Assembly: GCF_010731795.1 (NCBI RefSeq)
Contig: NZ_AP022591.1
Location: 558,001 to 622,000 of the forward strand
Length of the DNA: 64,000 nt
Reading direction: 5' to 3'
Source of the DNA: Mycolicibacterium celeriflavum
GTDB taxonomy: Bacteria; Actinomycetota; Actinomycetes; Mycobacteriales; Mycobacteriaceae
The notes below the pieces were generated by a model. That model had not been told where the DNA came from. It did not search any database and worked only from the letters and a program-made list of their open reading frames with translations. Shown piece after piece: positions 17,056 to 27,849 of the stretch; the first letter of the stretch is position 1, and every line of letters starts with the position of its first letter. Made by a program: the position numbers and the translations under genes.

Positions 17056-19816
17056 CGAATTGGGCTGCGAGCTGGCCCGTTTCACCGAGCAGCTGACGTT
17101 TGCACTCGACGACTTCCAGCGTCGTTCATGTGAGGCGCTTCAGAACGGGCACGGCGTGCTGGTGTGCGCACCGACAGGCGCGGGCAAAACCGTCGTGGGC
17201 GAGTTCGCCGTGCATCTCGCGCTGGCCTCGGGCGGCAAGTGCTTCTACACGACGCCGATCAAGGCGCTGAGCAACCAGAAGCACAACGACCTCGTGGACC
17301 GCTACGGGCCGGACAAGATCGGGTTGCTCACCGGTGACCAGTCGATCAACGGCGACGCCGACGTGGTGGTCATGACCACCGAGGTGCTCCGCAACATGCT
17401 TTACGCCAACTCCCCGACGCTGCAGGGGCTTTCGTACGTCGTCATGGACGAGGTGCACTTCCTGGCCGACCGGATGCGCGGCGCGGTGTGGGAGGAGGTC
17501 ATCCTGCACCTGCCCGACGAGGTACGCCTGGTGAGCCTGTCGGCGACGGTCAGCAACGCCGAGGAGTTCGGCGGCTGGATCCAGACGGTGCGCGGCGACA
17601 CCACGGTGGTCGTCGACGAGCACCGGCCGGTTCCGCTGTGGCAGCACGTACTGGTCGGCAGGCGGCTGTTCGACCTGTTCGACTACCGCGCCACGCGCGC
17701 GTCCCGCGCTCCGAAAGCAGAGGGCCGGGAACTGCTCGTCGACCCGGAGCTGTTGCGACACATCGCACATCGGCGCGAAGCCGACCGGCTGGTCGACTGG
17801 CAGCCGCGCGGCCGCGGCCGCAACCGTGATCGACCGAGCATGTACCGCCCGCCGTCGCGTCCCGATGTGATCGGCACGCTGGACCGCGAAGGACTGCTGC
17901 CGGCGATCACGTTCATCTTCTCGCGCGCGGGTTGCGACTCTGCGGTCAGGCAGTGCCTGCGGTCCTCACTTCGGCTGACCACCGACGAGGAACGGGTTCG
18001 CATCGCCGAGGTGGTCGACCGCCGCTGTGGCGACCTGCCCGAAGCCGACCTGATCGTCCTCGACTACCACGAGTGGCGCGAGGGCCTGCTGCGCGGACTG
18101 GCGGCCCATCACGCCGGGATGCTGCCGGTGTTCCGCCACACCGTCGAGGAGCTGTTCTCCGCCGGGCTGGTGAAGGCGGTATTCGCCACGGAGACACTGG
18201 CTTTGGGTATCAACATGCCCGCGCGCACGGTGGTGCTGGAGCGGCTGGTCAAGTTCAACGGCGAGCAGCATGTGCCGTTGACGCCGGGGGAGTACACCCA
18301 GTTGACCGGGCGCGCGGGCCGCCGCGGCATCGACGTCGAGGGCCACGCGGTGGTGCTGTGGACGCCGGACGTCGAACCAGCCGAGGTGGCCGGGCTGGCG
18401 TCGACGCGGACCTTCCCGTTGCGTAGTTCGTTCGCGCCGTCGTACAACATGACCATCAACCTCGTTCAGCAGATGGGGCCGGCCCAAGCGCACAAACTGT
18501 TGGAGAGCTCGTTCGCGCAGTACCAGGCCGACCGGTCGGTGGTGGGCCTGCGGCGAGGCATCGAGCGCGGTGAGCGGATGCTCGACGAGATCGCCGCCGA
18601 ACTCGCCGGCGGCCGCGATGCCGGTGTTCTCGACTACGTCCGGCTGCGGCTACAGATCTCCGAACGTGAACGCGCCCAGTCGCGGGCGTCGCGGCTGCAG
18701 CGGCGCCGGGCAGCCAACGAAGCGCTGGCTGCGCTGCGCCGCGGCGACATCATCACGATCACCCACGGTCGCCGCGGTGGGCTGGCCGTCGTGCTCGAAC
18801 CGGCGCGCGACGACGACGATCCGCGACCGCTGGTGTTGACCGAACACCGGTGGGCCGGACGGATTTCGTCCGCCGACTACTCGGGCACCTCGGCGCCACT
18901 GGGCTCGATGCCGCTGCCCAAGCGGGTCGAGCACCGCAATCCGCGTGCTCGGCGCGACCTGGCGTCGGCGCTGAACTCCGCGGCGGCGCGCCTCGACATC
19001 CCGGCAGGCAAAGCCAAGCGCAGCGGCAAAGCCGGCGAGGAACGCGACATCGACCCCGAATTAGCCGCGCTCCGAGAACAATTGCGCACCCACCCAGCCC
19101 ACCAGTTGCCCGACCGGGAGGAGAAGGCCCGGCTGGCCGAGCGGTACCTGCGCATCGAGCGCGACAACGAACAGATCCGGCAGAAGGTGGCGGCCGCGAC
19201 GAACTCGTTGGCGCGCACGTTCGACCGGATCGTGGTGCTGCTGACCGAACGCGGTTTCATCACCGGGCCTGCGGAGGACCCCGAGGTGACCGACGACGGT
19301 CGGCTGCTGGCCCGGATCTACAGCGAGAGTGATTTGTTGGTGGCGGAGGCGTTGCGCACCGGCATCTGGGAGGGGCTCGACGCGGCCGAACTGGCTGGTG
19401 TGCTCTCGGCCGTGCTCTACGAATCCCGCGGCGACACGCCGGGCGGACGCGACGGGGCCGACATTCCGACCGGCAAGCTGCGGCGGGCGCTGAACCATAC
19501 CCGGCGGTTGTGGACGGAACTGCGCGCCGACGAGCAACGTCACCGCATCAACCAGAGCCGCGAGCCCGACGACGGCTTCGTCGCGGCGATCTTCCGGTGG
19601 GCCACCACCGGCGACCTGACCAGCGCGCTGGCCGCCTCCGACGCGGCGGGCAGCGGTTCGCCGTTGTCGGCGGGCGATTTCGTCCGGTGGTGCCGTCAAG
19701 TGCTCGACCTGCTCGACCAGGTGCGCAACGCCGCACCGACCCCGGCGCTGCGGACCACGGCGAAACGCGCGATCAACGACATTCGCCGCGGCGTCGTGGC
19801 GGTCGACACCGGTTAG
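17039..19816 (+). CDS. helY: Ski2-like DEAD/DEAH-box helicase HelY
   Basis: A 925-residue superfamily 2 RNA helicase of the Ski2/Mtr4 type, probably acting in RNA processing or turnover. Walker A APTGAGKT is at 44-51, the DEVH box at 137-140 and SAT about 40 residues later. Motif VI appears as [16 protein letters not shown]. The C-terminal half contains the DSHCT-type helical domain. Length and order (tatA-tatC-helY) match M. tuberculosis Rv2094c-Rv2092c. An in-frame ATG at 17045 is an equally likely start. Confidence 0.93.
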   Translation: MTMPPSELGCELARFTEQLTFALDDFQRRSCEALQNGHGVLVCAPTGAGKTVVGEFAVHLALASGGKCFYTTPIKALSNQKHNDLVDRYGPDKIGLLTGDQSINGDADVVVMTTEVLRNMLYANSPTLQGLSYVVMDEVHFLADRMRGAVWEEVILHLPDEVRLVSLSATVSNAEEFGGWIQTVRGDTTVVVDEHRPVPLWQHVLVGRRLFDLFDYRATRASRAPKAEGRELLVDPELLRHIAHRREADRLVDWQPRGRGRNRDRPSMYRPPSRPDVIGTLDREGLLPAITFIFSRAGCDSAVRQCLRSSLRLTTDEERVRIAEVVDRRCGDLPEADLIVLDYHEWREGLLRGLAAHHAGMLPVFRHTVEELFSAGLVKAVFATETLALGINMPARTVVLERLVKFNGEQHVPLTPGEYTQLTGRAGRRGIDVEGHAVVLWTPDVEPAEVAGLASTRTFPLRSSFAPSYNMTINLVQQMGPAQAHKLLESSFAQYQADRSVVGLRRGIERGERMLDEIAAELAGGRDAGVLDYVRLRLQISERERAQSRASRLQRRRAANEALAALRRGDIITITHGRRGGLAVVLEPARDDDDPRPLVLTEHRWAGRISSADYSGTSAPLGSMPLPKRVEHRNPRARRDLASALNSAAARLDIPAGKAKRSGKAGEERDIDPELAALREQLRTHPAHQLPDREEKARLAERYLRIERDNEQIRQKVAAATNSLARTFDRIVVLLTERGFITGPAEDPEVTDDGRLLARIYSESDLLVAEALRTGIWEGLDAAELAGVLSAVLYESRGDTPGGRDGADIPTGKLRRALNHTRRLWTELRADEQRHRINQSREPDDGFVAAIFRWATTGDLTSALAASDAAGSGSPLSAGDFVRWCRQVLDLLDQVRNAAPTPALRTTAKRAINDIRRGVVAVDTG

Positions 19817-19950
19817 ATCAGTCGGGGCACGAAGAAGTCGAGGCCGCTGCGCCCGCCTGAATATGTCATCGCAAGTGCATGCAACGGTAGGGTGTTGAAG
19901 CACGACACCGGATGTACTCGCGGCTCGGCCGCGGTCGATCAAGGAGTGAG

Positions 19951-20736
19951 ATGAGCGGACCGCAGGGATCTGATCCGACGCAGTCATGGCCCGGCCAGCA
20001 GCCGGACCAGCCGACGGACCAGCCGTCCAGCGAGTCGTCGGCCAACCAGCCGTGGCAGCCGCAGCCGCAGAGCAGCGAACCGACGCAGGCCGCGCCGCAG
20101 TGGCAGCCACCCGCCTACGACCCGTCACAGGCGCAGCAGTACCCGGGGTACCAGCAGCCCGCGTACCAGCCGCCGCAGCAGTATCCGGCGACCGAGCCGC
20201 AGTACGGCCAGCAGCCCGGCGAGTACAACCCGCAGGCCTACCAGCAGCCCGGTCAGTACGGGCAGCCGCAGTACGGCCAGTACGGGCAGCAGCCGGGCCA
20301 GCCGCAGTACGGCCAGCCGCCCACGGGGCAGTACGGGCAGCCGGGCCAGTACGGTCAGTACCCGCAGTACCAGCAGCCGGGCGCCGAGGATGGCTCGAAG
20401 CGCTCGATGGCGGTGATCGGCGGCGTGATCGGCCTGCTGGCCGCGGTGATCGTCGCGGTGGTGTTGGTGCTGGGGTTCTGGAAGCCCGGGTTCTTCGTCA
20501 CCACCAAGCTCGACATCGACGCCGCACAGTCCGGGGTGCAGCAGGTCCTCACCGACGAGGCGAACGGTTACGGTGCCAAGAACGTCAAGGACGTCAAGTG
20601 CAACGACGGCCAGAACCCGACCGTCGAGAAGGGCGCGACGTTCGACTGCGAGGTCAGCATCGACGGCACCAAGCGTCAGGTGACCGTCACGTTCCAGGAC
20701 GACGACGGCACCTACGAGGTGGGCAGGCCCAAGTAG
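19951..20736 (+). CDS. Pro/Gln/Tyr-rich membrane protein with DUF4333 domain
   Basis: From an ATG with AAGGAG 5 nt upstream, this 261-residue protein has a disordered N-terminal half (about 1-145) of PQYGQ/QQPGQ/YQQP repeats, one membrane helix (about 153-175, [20 protein letters not shown]), and an extracytoplasmic DUF4333 domain (about 180-261) with two cysteines (217 and 233) likely forming a disulfide. It holds the place of M. tuberculosis Rv2091c after helY. TAGGGT (19888-19893) is a possible -10. The role is unknown; the layout suggests a cytoplasmic low-complexity tail coupled to a cell-wall-side domain. Confidence 0.85.
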   Translation: MSGPQGSDPTQSWPGQQPDQPTDQPSSESSANQPWQPQPQSSEPTQAAPQWQPPAYDPSQAQQYPGYQQPAYQPPQQYPATEPQYGQQPGEYNPQAYQQPGQYGQPQYGQYGQQPGQPQYGQPPTGQYGQPGQYGQYPQYQQPGAEDGSKRSMAVIGGVIGLLAAVIVAVVLVLGFWKPGFFVTTKLDIDAAQSGVQQVLTDEANGYGAKNVKDVKCNDGQNPTVEKGATFDCEVSIDGTKRQVTVTFQDDDGTYEVGRPK

Positions 20737-20751
20737 CGGGCCGGCGGCGGC

Positions 20752-21717
20752 TCAGCCGTCGGGTAGCCCGTCGAGGGCCTTCTGCAGCCGGCCTATCGAC
20801 GACGTGACGCCGTAGGTCTCGGCGAGCTTGACGACCTTGCGTGGATGTTCGGCGGCCAGCGGCAGCGCGTCCGACGGCGTCGACCAGTCCAGATCGGCGT
20901 CGGTGGCGACCTTGACCACCGGGCCGGCCGCCTCGATGTAGTCGGCCGCGTTGCGCAGCTTCGTCCGATACGCCTTGCTCATCTTCGATTTCGGGTCGTT
21001 GGCCGCGGCGAGGATCTTCTCCAGTGAGCCGTGCTGCGCCAGCAGCGTCGCGGCCGTCTTCTCGCCGATTCCCGGCACGCCGGGCAGGCCGTCGCTCGGG
21101 TCGCCGCGCAGCAGCGCGAGCTCGGCGTATGCGGGCCCGGCGCGCTCGACCGGCACACCGTACTTCTCGGCGACCTCCGTCGGCCCCCACTTGGTGGCCT
21201 TGGCCAACCCGCTGCCGAGGTAGAGCACCCGGACCGGTACCGGCTCGTCGCGCACCAGCTGCAGCAGATCCCGGTCGCCGCTGACCACCACGACGGGATC
21301 GCGTTGTTCGCGGGCGACCAGGGTGCCGAGCACGTCGTCGGCCTCACACTCGGCCGCTCCGGCGGTGGGGATGCCGAACGCGTCGAGAATCTCGAAGATC
21401 ATGTCGACCTGCGGCGTGAGGTCGTCGGGCACCACCTCGACATCGGGCTCGCCGTCGGGGTGCTCCTCGAGCACCCGGTGCGACTTGTAGGACGGGATGA
21501 GGTCGACGCGCCACTGCGGTCGCCAGTCGTCGTCGCGGCACACCACCAGCCGCGAGGGACGTTCGCGGGTGATCACGGTCGCGACGGCGTCGAGGAAGCC
21601 GCGCAGCGCGTTGACCGGGCGGCCGTCGGGCGCCTTGATCTTGTCCGGGATTCCGAAATACGAGCGGAACCACATGCTGGCGCCGTCGAGCAGCACGAGG
21701 GATGACATGCGAGCCAT
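20752..21717 (-). CDS. 5'-3' exonuclease (PolI N-terminal-like)
   Basis: A stand-alone flap endonuclease/5' nuclease of 321 residues. It starts with [16 protein letters not shown] and contains the helical-arch region [21 protein letters not shown], the acidic metal-site cluster [23 protein letters not shown] and the helix-hairpin-helix [22 protein letters not shown]. It is expected to remove 5' flaps or RNA primers alongside DNA polymerase I. It holds the place of Rv2090. The start is ATG 21717 or the ATG three codons later. It converges with the DUF4333 gene and diverges from pepE. Confidence 0.92.
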   Translation of the reverse strand: MARMSSLVLLDGASMWFRSYFGIPDKIKAPDGRPVNALRGFLDAVATVITRERPSRLVVCRDDDWRPQWRVDLIPSYKSHRVLEEHPDGEPDVEVVPDDLTPQVDMIFEILDAFGIPTAGAAECEADDVLGTLVAREQRDPVVVVSGDRDLLQLVRDEPVPVRVLYLGSGLAKATKWGPTEVAEKYGVPVERAGPAYAELALLRGDPSDGLPGVPGIGEKTAATLLAQHGSLEKILAAANDPKSKMSKAYRTKLRNAADYIEAAGPVVKVATDADLDWSTPSDALPLAAEHPRKVVKLAETYGVTSSIGRLQKALDGLPDG

Positions 21718-21742
21718 CCTGCCAGTGCATCCGTCGCCGGAT

Positions 21743-21754
21743 TAGCCTCATGGC
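21743..21754 (+). promoter_or_regulatory. Leaderless pepE promoter (-10 TAGCCT)
   Basis: TAGCCT (21743-21748) is followed by 6 nt and the ATG at 21755. No Shine-Dalgarno is present. Confidence 0.5.
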
Positions 21755-22885
21755 ATGAGCGCCAGTCGATTCAGCTCCGATGTCTACGCGCACCGACTCG
21801 CCGCGGCGGCGTCCGCGGCGGCCGATGCCGGCCTCGCGGGCCTGGTCATCACGCCGGGCTACGACCTGCGCTACCTGGTCGGCTCGCGGGCGCAGACCTT
21901 CGAGCGGCTCACCGCGCTGGTGCTGCCCGCCGACGGCGACCCGACCATCGTGGTGCCGCGCCTGGAGTTGGCGGCGCTCAAACACTCCGCGGTACCCGAA
22001 CTCGGCCTGGCGGTGCAGGACTGGGTCGACGGCGACGACCCGTACGCGCTCGTCGGGCAGGCGCTCGGCAGCGGCAAGGCCGTCGCGGTGACCGACTCGA
22101 TGCCCGCACTGCATCTGCTGCCGCTCGCCGATGTGCTGGGCGCGGTGCCGGTGCTGGCCACCGGCGTGCTGCGGCGGCTGCGGATGATCAAGGACGCCGC
22201 CGAGATCGATGCGTTGCGCAAGGCCGGCGCGGCCATCGACCGGGTGCACGCGCGGGTGCCGCAGTTCCTGGCGCCCGGCCGCACCGAGGCCGACGTCGCT
22301 GCCGACATCGCCGAATCCATTGTCGCTGAGGGGCATTCGGCGGTGGCGTTCATCATCGTCGGGTCGGGCCCGCACGGGGCCGACCCGCACCACGAGTGTT
22401 CGGACCGAGAACTGCGGGCCGGCGACATCGTCGTCGTGGACATCGGCGGGCCGTATGAGCCCGGCTACAACTCCGACTCCACCCGCACGTACAGCATCGG
22501 CGAGCCGGATCCCGACGTGGCGCGGCGCTACGCGGTGCTGCAGCGCGCGCAGCAGGCCGCGGTCGCGGCGGTCCGGCCCGGGGTGACCGCCGAGCAGGTC
22601 GACGCCGCGGCGCGCGACGTGCTGGCCGCCGAGGGGCTGGCCGACGCGTTCGTGCACCGCACCGGCCACGGCATCGGGCTGTCAGTGCACGAGGAGCCCT
22701 ACATCGTGGCGGGCAACACGCTCACGCTCGAAGAGGGCATGGCCTTCTCCGTCGAGCCCGGTATCTATTTCCCCGGCGAGTGGGGCGCGCGCATCGAGGA
22801 CATCGTGGTCGTCACCGCCGACGGTGCCATGGCGCTCAACACCCGGCCACACGAGCTGGTGGTGGTGCCCACGGGCGCGAGTTAG
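21755..22885 (+). CDS. pepE: M24 metallopeptidase, Xaa-Pro dipeptidase-like PepE
   Basis: This 376-residue cytoplasmic peptidase has a creatinase-like N-terminal domain (about 1-135) and a pita-bread M24 domain. Metal-binding residues are visible in [21 protein letters not shown] (two Asp), [14 protein letters not shown] (His), [14 protein letters not shown] (Glu) and ARIEDIVVV (Glu). It corresponds to Rv2089c next to the exonuclease. Its end overlaps the convergent F420-type gene by 4 nt. Confidence 0.92.
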   Translation: MSASRFSSDVYAHRLAAAASAAADAGLAGLVITPGYDLRYLVGSRAQTFERLTALVLPADGDPTIVVPRLELAALKHSAVPELGLAVQDWVDGDDPYALVGQALGSGKAVAVTDSMPALHLLPLADVLGAVPVLATGVLRRLRMIKDAAEIDALRKAGAAIDRVHARVPQFLAPGRTEADVAADIAESIVAEGHSAVAFIIVGSGPHGADPHHECSDRELRAGDIVVVDIGGPYEPGYNSDSTRTYSIGEPDPDVARRYAVLQRAQQAAVAAVRPGVTAEQVDAAARDVLAAEGLADAFVHRTGHGIGLSVHEEPYIVAGNTLTLEEGMAFSVEPGIYFPGEWGARIEDIVVVTADGAMALNTRPHELVVVPTGAS

Positions 22886-23295
22886 GCCTCGACCCGGTCC
22901 AGCAGGTCCGACGACCCGAGCACCCGCTCGACCCGGACCTCGATGACGACGCGTTTCGGGTTGACCCGGGGTGTGCGGTAGCGCTGCGCATACCGCAGCT
23001 CGGCGTCACGGACGGCGTCGGGATCCGCGTTGACCTTGGCCTTGCCCTCCAGCGACAGCCAGCGGGCGCCGTCGACCTGGCTCAGCACCGCGACGCCCTG
23101 CCCATCGGCGTTCACCGCCTTCTGGGACCCGCCGCTGGTGATGACGCGGGCGATGTGGGTCTTCGGGTCGAACGTGAAGCCGACGGCGACGACGTGCGGT
23201 GAATTGTCCGATCGCAGCGTCGTCAGCATGGCCAGATGACGCTCGGACAGAAATGCCAGCGCGTCATCGGTCAGCCGGGTAGTTGCCTTCGCCAT
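22882..23295 (-). CDS. F420-dependent reductase, Rv2074-like (biliverdin reductase type)
   Basis: A 137-residue split-barrel flavin/deazaflavin protein. It carries [35 protein letters not shown] and the C-terminal [16 protein letters not shown], very like M. tuberculosis Rv2074, for which F420H2-dependent biliverdin reduction has been reported. Neighbours match: Rv2073c-like SDR, then cobL-cobM-cobK. Biliverdin as the physiological substrate here is carried over from that homologue. Confidence 0.85.
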   Translation of the reverse strand: MAKATTRLTDDALAFLSERHLAMLTTLRSDNSPHVVAVGFTFDPKTHIARVITSGGSQKAVNADGQGVAVLSQVDGARWLSLEGKAKVNADPDAVRDAELRYAQRYRTPRVNPKRVVIEVRVERVLGSSDLLDRVEA

Positions 23296-23330
23296 CGGGC
23301 TTCACCGTAGCGCAGGACATAATCGCTGCC

Positions 23331-24089
23331 ATGACAGACACGGCTGACACCCGTCCGGCATTGGTCGTGGTTTTCGGCGGTCGCAGCGAGATCGGCGTCG
23401 AGGTGGCGACCCGGTTGGCGCCGGGAGCGACGGTGTTGCTGGCGGCCCGGCGCGCCCATGACCTCCAGGCGCAGGCGGCGGCCGTTCGCGCGGCGGGCGC
23501 CACGGCCGTGCACGTGCGTGAGTTCGACGCCGATGACCTCGCGTCGCACGGTCCGGTGGTCGACGCGATCATCGCCGAGCACGGGCCGATGGGCACCGCG
23601 GTGCTGGCCTTCGGCGTGCTCGGCGACCAGGCGCTCGCGGAGAAGGATGCCGCTCACGCCGCGGCGATTCTGCACACCGACTTCGTCGCACAGGCCAGCC
23701 TGCTGACGGTGCTCGCCGCGGCGATGCGCGGCGCAGGATCCGGGTCGATCGTCACGTTCTCGTCGATCGCCGGCGTGCGAGTGCGCCGCGCCAACTACGT
23801 GTACGGGTCCGCCAAGGCCGGGCTGGACGGCTTCTGCCGCGGGCTGGCCGACGCCCTGCACGGTTCGGGGGTGCACCTGCTGTTGGTGCGGCCCGGATTT
23901 GTGATCGGGCGGATGACGGCGGGCATGTCGCCGGCGCCGCTGTCGACCACACCGGCGAAGGTCGCCGACGCGACCGTCCGCGCACTCCGCAGAAGGCGAG
24001 GCGTGGTGTGGGTGCCCGCGCCGCTCGCACTGCTGGCATTCGCGTTCCGGGTCACGCCGCGGTTCGTGTGGCGGAGGATGCCGCGATGA
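23331..24089 (+). CDS. Short-chain dehydrogenase/reductase (Rv2073c-like)
   Basis: A 252-residue SDR. The cofactor loop is the variant VFGGRSEIGVEVA near the N-terminus. FSSIAGVRVRR carries the catalytic Ser strand, and YVYGSAKAG supplies the Tyr-x-x-x-Lys pair. A hydrophobic, basic C-terminus (LALLAFAFRVTPRFVWRR) may associate with the membrane, as in DprE2-like enzymes. Start at the ATG 23331, 7 nt after CATAAT; an upstream in-frame ATG at 23283 lies in the divergent gene. The TGA overlaps the cobL ATG, so it heads the cobL-M-K unit. Substrate unknown. Confidence 0.85.
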   Translation: MTDTADTRPALVVVFGGRSEIGVEVATRLAPGATVLLAARRAHDLQAQAAAVRAAGATAVHVREFDADDLASHGPVVDAIIAEHGPMGTAVLAFGVLGDQALAEKDAAHAAAILHTDFVAQASLLTVLAAAMRGAGSGSIVTFSSIAGVRVRRANYVYGSAKAGLDGFCRGLADALHGSGVHLLLVRPGFVIGRMTAGMSPAPLSTTPAKVADATVRALRRRRGVVWVPAPLALLAFAFRVTPRFVWRRMPR

Positions 24090-25264
24090 TCGTCGTGGTC
24101 GGTATCGGCGCCGACGGGATGGCCGGACTGTCACCGGATTCGAAGTCCGAACTACAAAGGGCAACAGTGGTTTACGGTTCGCGGCGCCAACTCGCGCTGC
24201 TGGACGACACCGTCACCGCGGCGCGCCGGGAGTGGCCCACACCGATGCTGCCCGCCCTGCAGGCGCTGCTGGAGGGCGTCGACGGAGACGTGCACGTGGT
24301 GGCGAGCGGCGACCCGCTGCTGCACGGCGTGGGTAGCTCGCTGATTCGCCTCTACGGCGCCGAGCGGGTGACCGTGCTGCCGCACGTGTCGTCGGTGACA
24401 CTGGCCTGTTCGCGGCTGGGGTGGGCGGTGCAGGAGATCGAGGTCATCAGCCTGGTGCAGGGCGACCCGCACACCGCGGTGCGCCGCGGCGGGCAGGCCG
24501 TCGTGATGTCGCGCGACGGCGCGACCCCTGCGGCGCTGGCACGCCTGCTCACCGACACCGGTCGCGGCGACTCCGAGGTCAGCGTGCTCGAGCAACTCGG
24601 CGGTCCTGCAGAGCGCCGCCGAACCGCCACCGCACGCGACTGGGCGGCGCGGCCCCCGGACGACGTCGACGACCTCAACGTGGTCGCGGTGCGCTACCTG
24701 CCCGACGAGCGGCAACTCGGGGTGCTGCCCGACGAGATGTTCGCCAACGACGGCCAGCTCACCAAGCAACCGGTGCGGGCGGTGACGCTGGCGGCGCTGG
24801 CGCCGCGGCCCGGTCAACTGCTGTGGGATGTCGGCGCCGGATCGGGCAGCGTCGCGATCGAATGGTGTCGCAGCGGCGCCGGGTGTCGGGCGATCGCCTT
24901 CGAACGCGACGAACAACGCCGCAACCGCATCACCGACAACGTGGTCGCGTTCGGCGCGCGGGTGGAGGTGCAGTGCGCCGCGCCCGAGTCGTTCGAGTCC
25001 GTCCCCGCGCCCGACGCGGTCTTCGTGGGCGGCGGCCTGACGCAGCCGGGGCTGCTGGAGGCGTGCTTCGACCGGCTGCCCCCCGGCGGCAGGCTGGTCG
25101 TCAACGCCGTCACGGTGGAGACTGAAGCGCTTGTCGCCCAGTGGTATTCACAACAGGGTGGTGAGCTCCGGCGCTTCGAGCACCACCGCGGCGAGCCGCT
25201 CGGCGGGTTCACCGGATGGCGTCCGGCGATGCCGATCACGCAGTGGGCGGTGACCAGAAGATGA
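24086..25264 (+). CDS. cobL: Precorrin-6Y C5,15-methyltransferase (decarboxylating) CobL
   Basis: This aerobic-pathway cobalamin enzyme methylates C5 and C15 of precorrin-6Y and decarboxylates the C12 acetate. The 392 residues combine two methyltransferase domains: a tetrapyrrole-type N-terminal half (about 1-200, VVGIGADGMAGL, VHVVASGDPLLHGVG) and a C-terminal SAM-binding Rossmann domain (LLWDVGAGSGSVAIEW). The ATG overlaps the SDR stop (ATGA) and its stop overlaps the cobM ATG. The full-length fusion means both CbiE- and CbiT-like functions are present. Confidence 0.95.
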   Translation: MIVVVGIGADGMAGLSPDSKSELQRATVVYGSRRQLALLDDTVTAARREWPTPMLPALQALLEGVDGDVHVVASGDPLLHGVGSSLIRLYGAERVTVLPHVSSVTLACSRLGWAVQEIEVISLVQGDPHTAVRRGGQAVVMSRDGATPAALARLLTDTGRGDSEVSVLEQLGGPAERRRTATARDWAARPPDDVDDLNVVAVRYLPDERQLGVLPDEMFANDGQLTKQPVRAVTLAALAPRPGQLLWDVGAGSGSVAIEWCRSGAGCRAIAFERDEQRRNRITDNVVAFGARVEVQCAAPESFESVPAPDAVFVGGGLTQPGLLEACFDRLPPGGRLVVNAVTVETEALVAQWYSQQGGELRRFEHHRGEPLGGFTGWRPAMPITQWAVTRR

Positions 25265-26016
25265 CCGTCTACTTCATCGGCGCCGGACCGGGCGCGGCGG
25301 ACCTCATCACCGTGCGTGGTCACCGACTGCTGAGCCGCTGCCCGGTCTGCCTCTACGCGGGTTCGATCATGCCCGAGGACTTGCTGGCGCTGTGCCCGCC
25401 GGACGCCCGCGTCGTCGACACCGGCCCGTTGACGCTCGAACAGATCGTCACCGAACTCGCCGATGCCCACGCCGCCGGCCTCGACGTGGCGCGGTTGCAT
25501 TCCGGCGATCCGTCGATCTACAGCGCGCTCGCCGAGCAATGCCGCCGCCTCGTGGATCTCGGTGTCGACTACGAAATCGTGCCGGGAGTACCGGCTTTCG
25601 CCGCGGCCGCTGCCGTGTTGGGCCGCGAGCTCACCGTTCCCGGTGTCGCGCAGACGGTCACGTTGACCCGGGTGGCGACGCTGTCGACCGCGATGCCGGA
25701 CGGTGAAGATCTGTCGACGCTGTCGGCGCCCGGTGCCACGCTGGTGCTGCATCTCGCGGCCGCGCAGATCGACGCGATCGTCCCGCAGCTGCTGGCCGGC
25801 GGGTACCAGCCCGAAACACCCTGCGCCGTGGTGGCGTTCGCGAGCTGGCCGCAGCAGCAGGTGGTGCGGTGCACGCTCGCGGACTTGGCGGTGCAGACGA
25901 AGGCGGCGGGCATCACCCGCACCGCGGTGATCATCGTGGGAGACGTGCTGGCGGCCGAGGGGTTCACCGACAGCTACCTGTACTCGTCGGATCGGATTCG
26001 GCGGGGCCGACACTGA
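25261..26016 (+). CDS. cobM: Precorrin-4 C11-methyltransferase CobM
   Basis: A 251-residue tetrapyrrole methylase. It shows YFIGAGPGAADLITVRG (SAM-site loop), VCLYAGSIMPEDLL, RLHSGDPSIYSAL and the VPGVPAFAAAAAVLG region, with the YAGS motif characteristic of CobM/CbiF. It methylates C11 of precorrin-4 in corrin-ring synthesis. The start is the ATG overlapping the cobL stop; the frame is open 15 codons further upstream inside cobL. The stop shares one base with the cobK ATG. Confidence 0.95.
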   Translation: MTVYFIGAGPGAADLITVRGHRLLSRCPVCLYAGSIMPEDLLALCPPDARVVDTGPLTLEQIVTELADAHAAGLDVARLHSGDPSIYSALAEQCRRLVDLGVDYEIVPGVPAFAAAAAVLGRELTVPGVAQTVTLTRVATLSTAMPDGEDLSTLSAPGATLVLHLAAAQIDAIVPQLLAGGYQPETPCAVVAFASWPQQQVVRCTLADLAVQTKAAGITRTAVIIVGDVLAAEGFTDSYLYSSDRIRRGRH

Positions 26017-26747
26017 TGCGAATACTGCTGCTGGGCGGAACATCTGAAGCCCGCTCGCTGGCCGCTCGACTGCATCCCGACATCGAAGTGCTCAGTTCGC
26101 TCGCCGGCCGGGTGCCCCACCCCGCGTTACCGGTGGGCGAGGTGCGCATCGGCGGCTTCGGCGGCGTCGACGGGCTGCGGCGCTGGCTGTCCGACAACGG
26201 GGTCGACGCAGTCGTCGATGCCACGCACCCGTACGCGGCGACAATGACCGCCCACGCTGCTGTCGTCTGCGCCGAGTTGCGTCTGCCGCATCTGGTGTTG
26301 GTGCGGCCGGCCTGGCCGACCGGTGACGCGCTCGTCGTGAGCTCTGATGTCGAGGCGGCGAAAACCGTTGCCGCCGAGCCGTTCAGGCGGGTGTTTCTGA
26401 CCACCGGGCGCTCCGGCGCCGCGGCGTTCAAGGACGTCGACGCGTGGTTTCTGATTCGGGCCGTCACGCCGCCCGACGCCCAGGATCTGCCGCGTCGTCA
26501 CCAGGTGGTGCTGTCGCGCGGGCCGTACCGCTACGACGACGAACTGACGCTGCTGCGTGAGCACGGCATCGACGCGTTGGTCACCAAGAACAGTGGCGGG
26601 CAGATGACCCGCCCGAAACTGGATGCGGCTGCGGCCCTTGGAATTGCGGTGGTCATGGTGGACCGCCCGCCGCTGCCGTCCGGGGTGGCGACGGTCGCCA
26701 CCGTCGACGACGCGGTCACGTGGGTCAGGGCGATGGGTACGACTTGA
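26016..26747 (+). CDS. cobK: Precorrin-6A reductase CobK
   Basis: This 243-residue NADPH-dependent reductase acts on the corrin ring of precorrin-6A. It starts MRILLLGGTSEARSLAARL (dinucleotide-binding loop) and contains VDATHPYAATMTAHA, RVFLTTGRSGAAAF and LVTKNSGGQMTRPKLDAA, all family signatures. Translation is coupled to cobM (TGATG). The last 23 nt overlap the convergent kinase-like gene. Confidence 0.95.
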   Translation: MRILLLGGTSEARSLAARLHPDIEVLSSLAGRVPHPALPVGEVRIGGFGGVDGLRRWLSDNGVDAVVDATHPYAATMTAHAAVVCAELRLPHLVLVRPAWPTGDALVVSSDVEAAKTVAAEPFRRVFLTTGRSGAAAFKDVDAWFLIRAVTPPDAQDLPRRHQVVLSRGPYRYDDELTLLREHGIDALVTKNSGGQMTRPKLDAAAALGIAVVMVDRPPLPSGVATVATVDDAVTWVRAMGTT

Positions 26748-27792
26748 TCAGCTCGAGGGTCTCGAGCTCCCGAATCGCCTGACAGCCCCTGCTCAACATG
26801 GTGAGGATCATCTCGTCACCGCGCTCGGTCGACGAGGCAAATGCGTATCCGAGTGCCGTGAGCACGGGAGCCTGTACCGCTCCCAACCGGTAGTCGCGCC
26901 AACAGGTGTCGAGGGCGTAATCCTTGACACCGTGACTTGCGAGCGCCTCATGGTAGACCTGCACGAGGTCCTTTTCGACGGTTGACCGGATCTGCGGTGT
27001 CAGGCTGGTCGCGGTGAAGTACGCAAGGTCGCGGGCAGGCAGGCCGACCCCGACTGTCTGCCAGTCGACGATGCTGATGCGCCTGCGGTCAGGGTCGAAC
27101 AGCATGTTGTCGAGGCGGTAATCGCCATGCATCACCGCGAACCGGCCAGGCTCTGCCAACAGCCACGGAGTCACCAACGCCATTGCCGAGGCGAGGGTTT
27201 CGCGGTCCTCGGCGCTCATCGAGTCGCCGAGCTTGTCGATGGTGATCTCGGCCGCCATCCGGCACACCTCACCCATGCCGGTGGCCGCCGCCTCGTCGCC
27301 GGGTTTGGGCATCGCGATCCCCGACAGCTGCAGCCAGACACCGTCGCACCAGGTGGGGCCGTGCAGGCCCGCGAGGGCCTCGACCGCCAGCCGGGCCTCC
27401 CGCTCGGTGCATCCGGCGATCTGATCGCCCTGCACGGCGGGTGCCATATCGGCGAGTATCAGGACGAAATCAGTTCCGTCGTCGGTGATGTCGCTGTGAA
27501 AGCATTCGGGGACCGGGATGGCCACCTTGTCGGCGACGTCGGTGTAGAACTCGACCTCGGAGCGGTAACCGAGCGCCACGCGTTCACGAACGGCATCGTC
27601 CTGCGCAGGCAGCTTGACCGCGAAGGTGGCAGGCAGCGCGGTCTGCTCCGTGGAGTACGTCACCGCCACCCGATACGTGGCGCCGGTCTGGCCGGTGCCG
27701 ATCGGCATCACGTCAACGGCTTCGACGTCAACGCCCAGCACCGAACCGAGCCAGCCCGGCGTCACATCTGCCGGACCGCGGGGAATGGTCAT
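26725..27792 (-). CDS. APH/CHK-type small-molecule kinase-like protein
   Basis: This 355-residue protein has the protein-kinase-like phosphotransferase fold. IGTGQTGATYRVAVTY is the glycine-rich loop, followed by TFAVKLPA with the ATP-binding Lys. VMHGDYRLDNMLFD is the catalytic loop (Asp and Asn), and SIVDWQTVGVG holds the metal-binding Asp. The sequence type is that of ecdysteroid-kinase-like/DUF1679 proteins abundant in mycobacteria, whose natural substrates are mostly unknown. A related kinase domain occurs at 55043. ATG start at 27792. It precedes no obvious partner; the next gene on the strand is the hemerythrin protein upstream. Confidence 0.82.
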   Translation of the reverse strand: MTIPRGPADVTPGWLGSVLGVDVEAVDVMPIGTGQTGATYRVAVTYSTEQTALPATFAVKLPAQDDAVRERVALGYRSEVEFYTDVADKVAIPVPECFHSDITDDGTDFVLILADMAPAVQGDQIAGCTEREARLAVEALAGLHGPTWCDGVWLQLSGIAMPKPGDEAAATGMGEVCRMAAEITIDKLGDSMSAEDRETLASAMALVTPWLLAEPGRFAVMHGDYRLDNMLFDPDRRRISIVDWQTVGVGLPARDLAYFTATSLTPQIRSTVEKDLVQVYHEALASHGVKDYALDTCWRDYRLGAVQAPVLTALGYAFASSTERGDEMILTMLSRGCQAIRELETLELIKSYPSP

Positions 27793-27849
27793 GCGCCGAA
27801 ACGCTATCGGTAGGGGCGACAGTCGTCAACGAGGCTGGGCGGCAGCCAG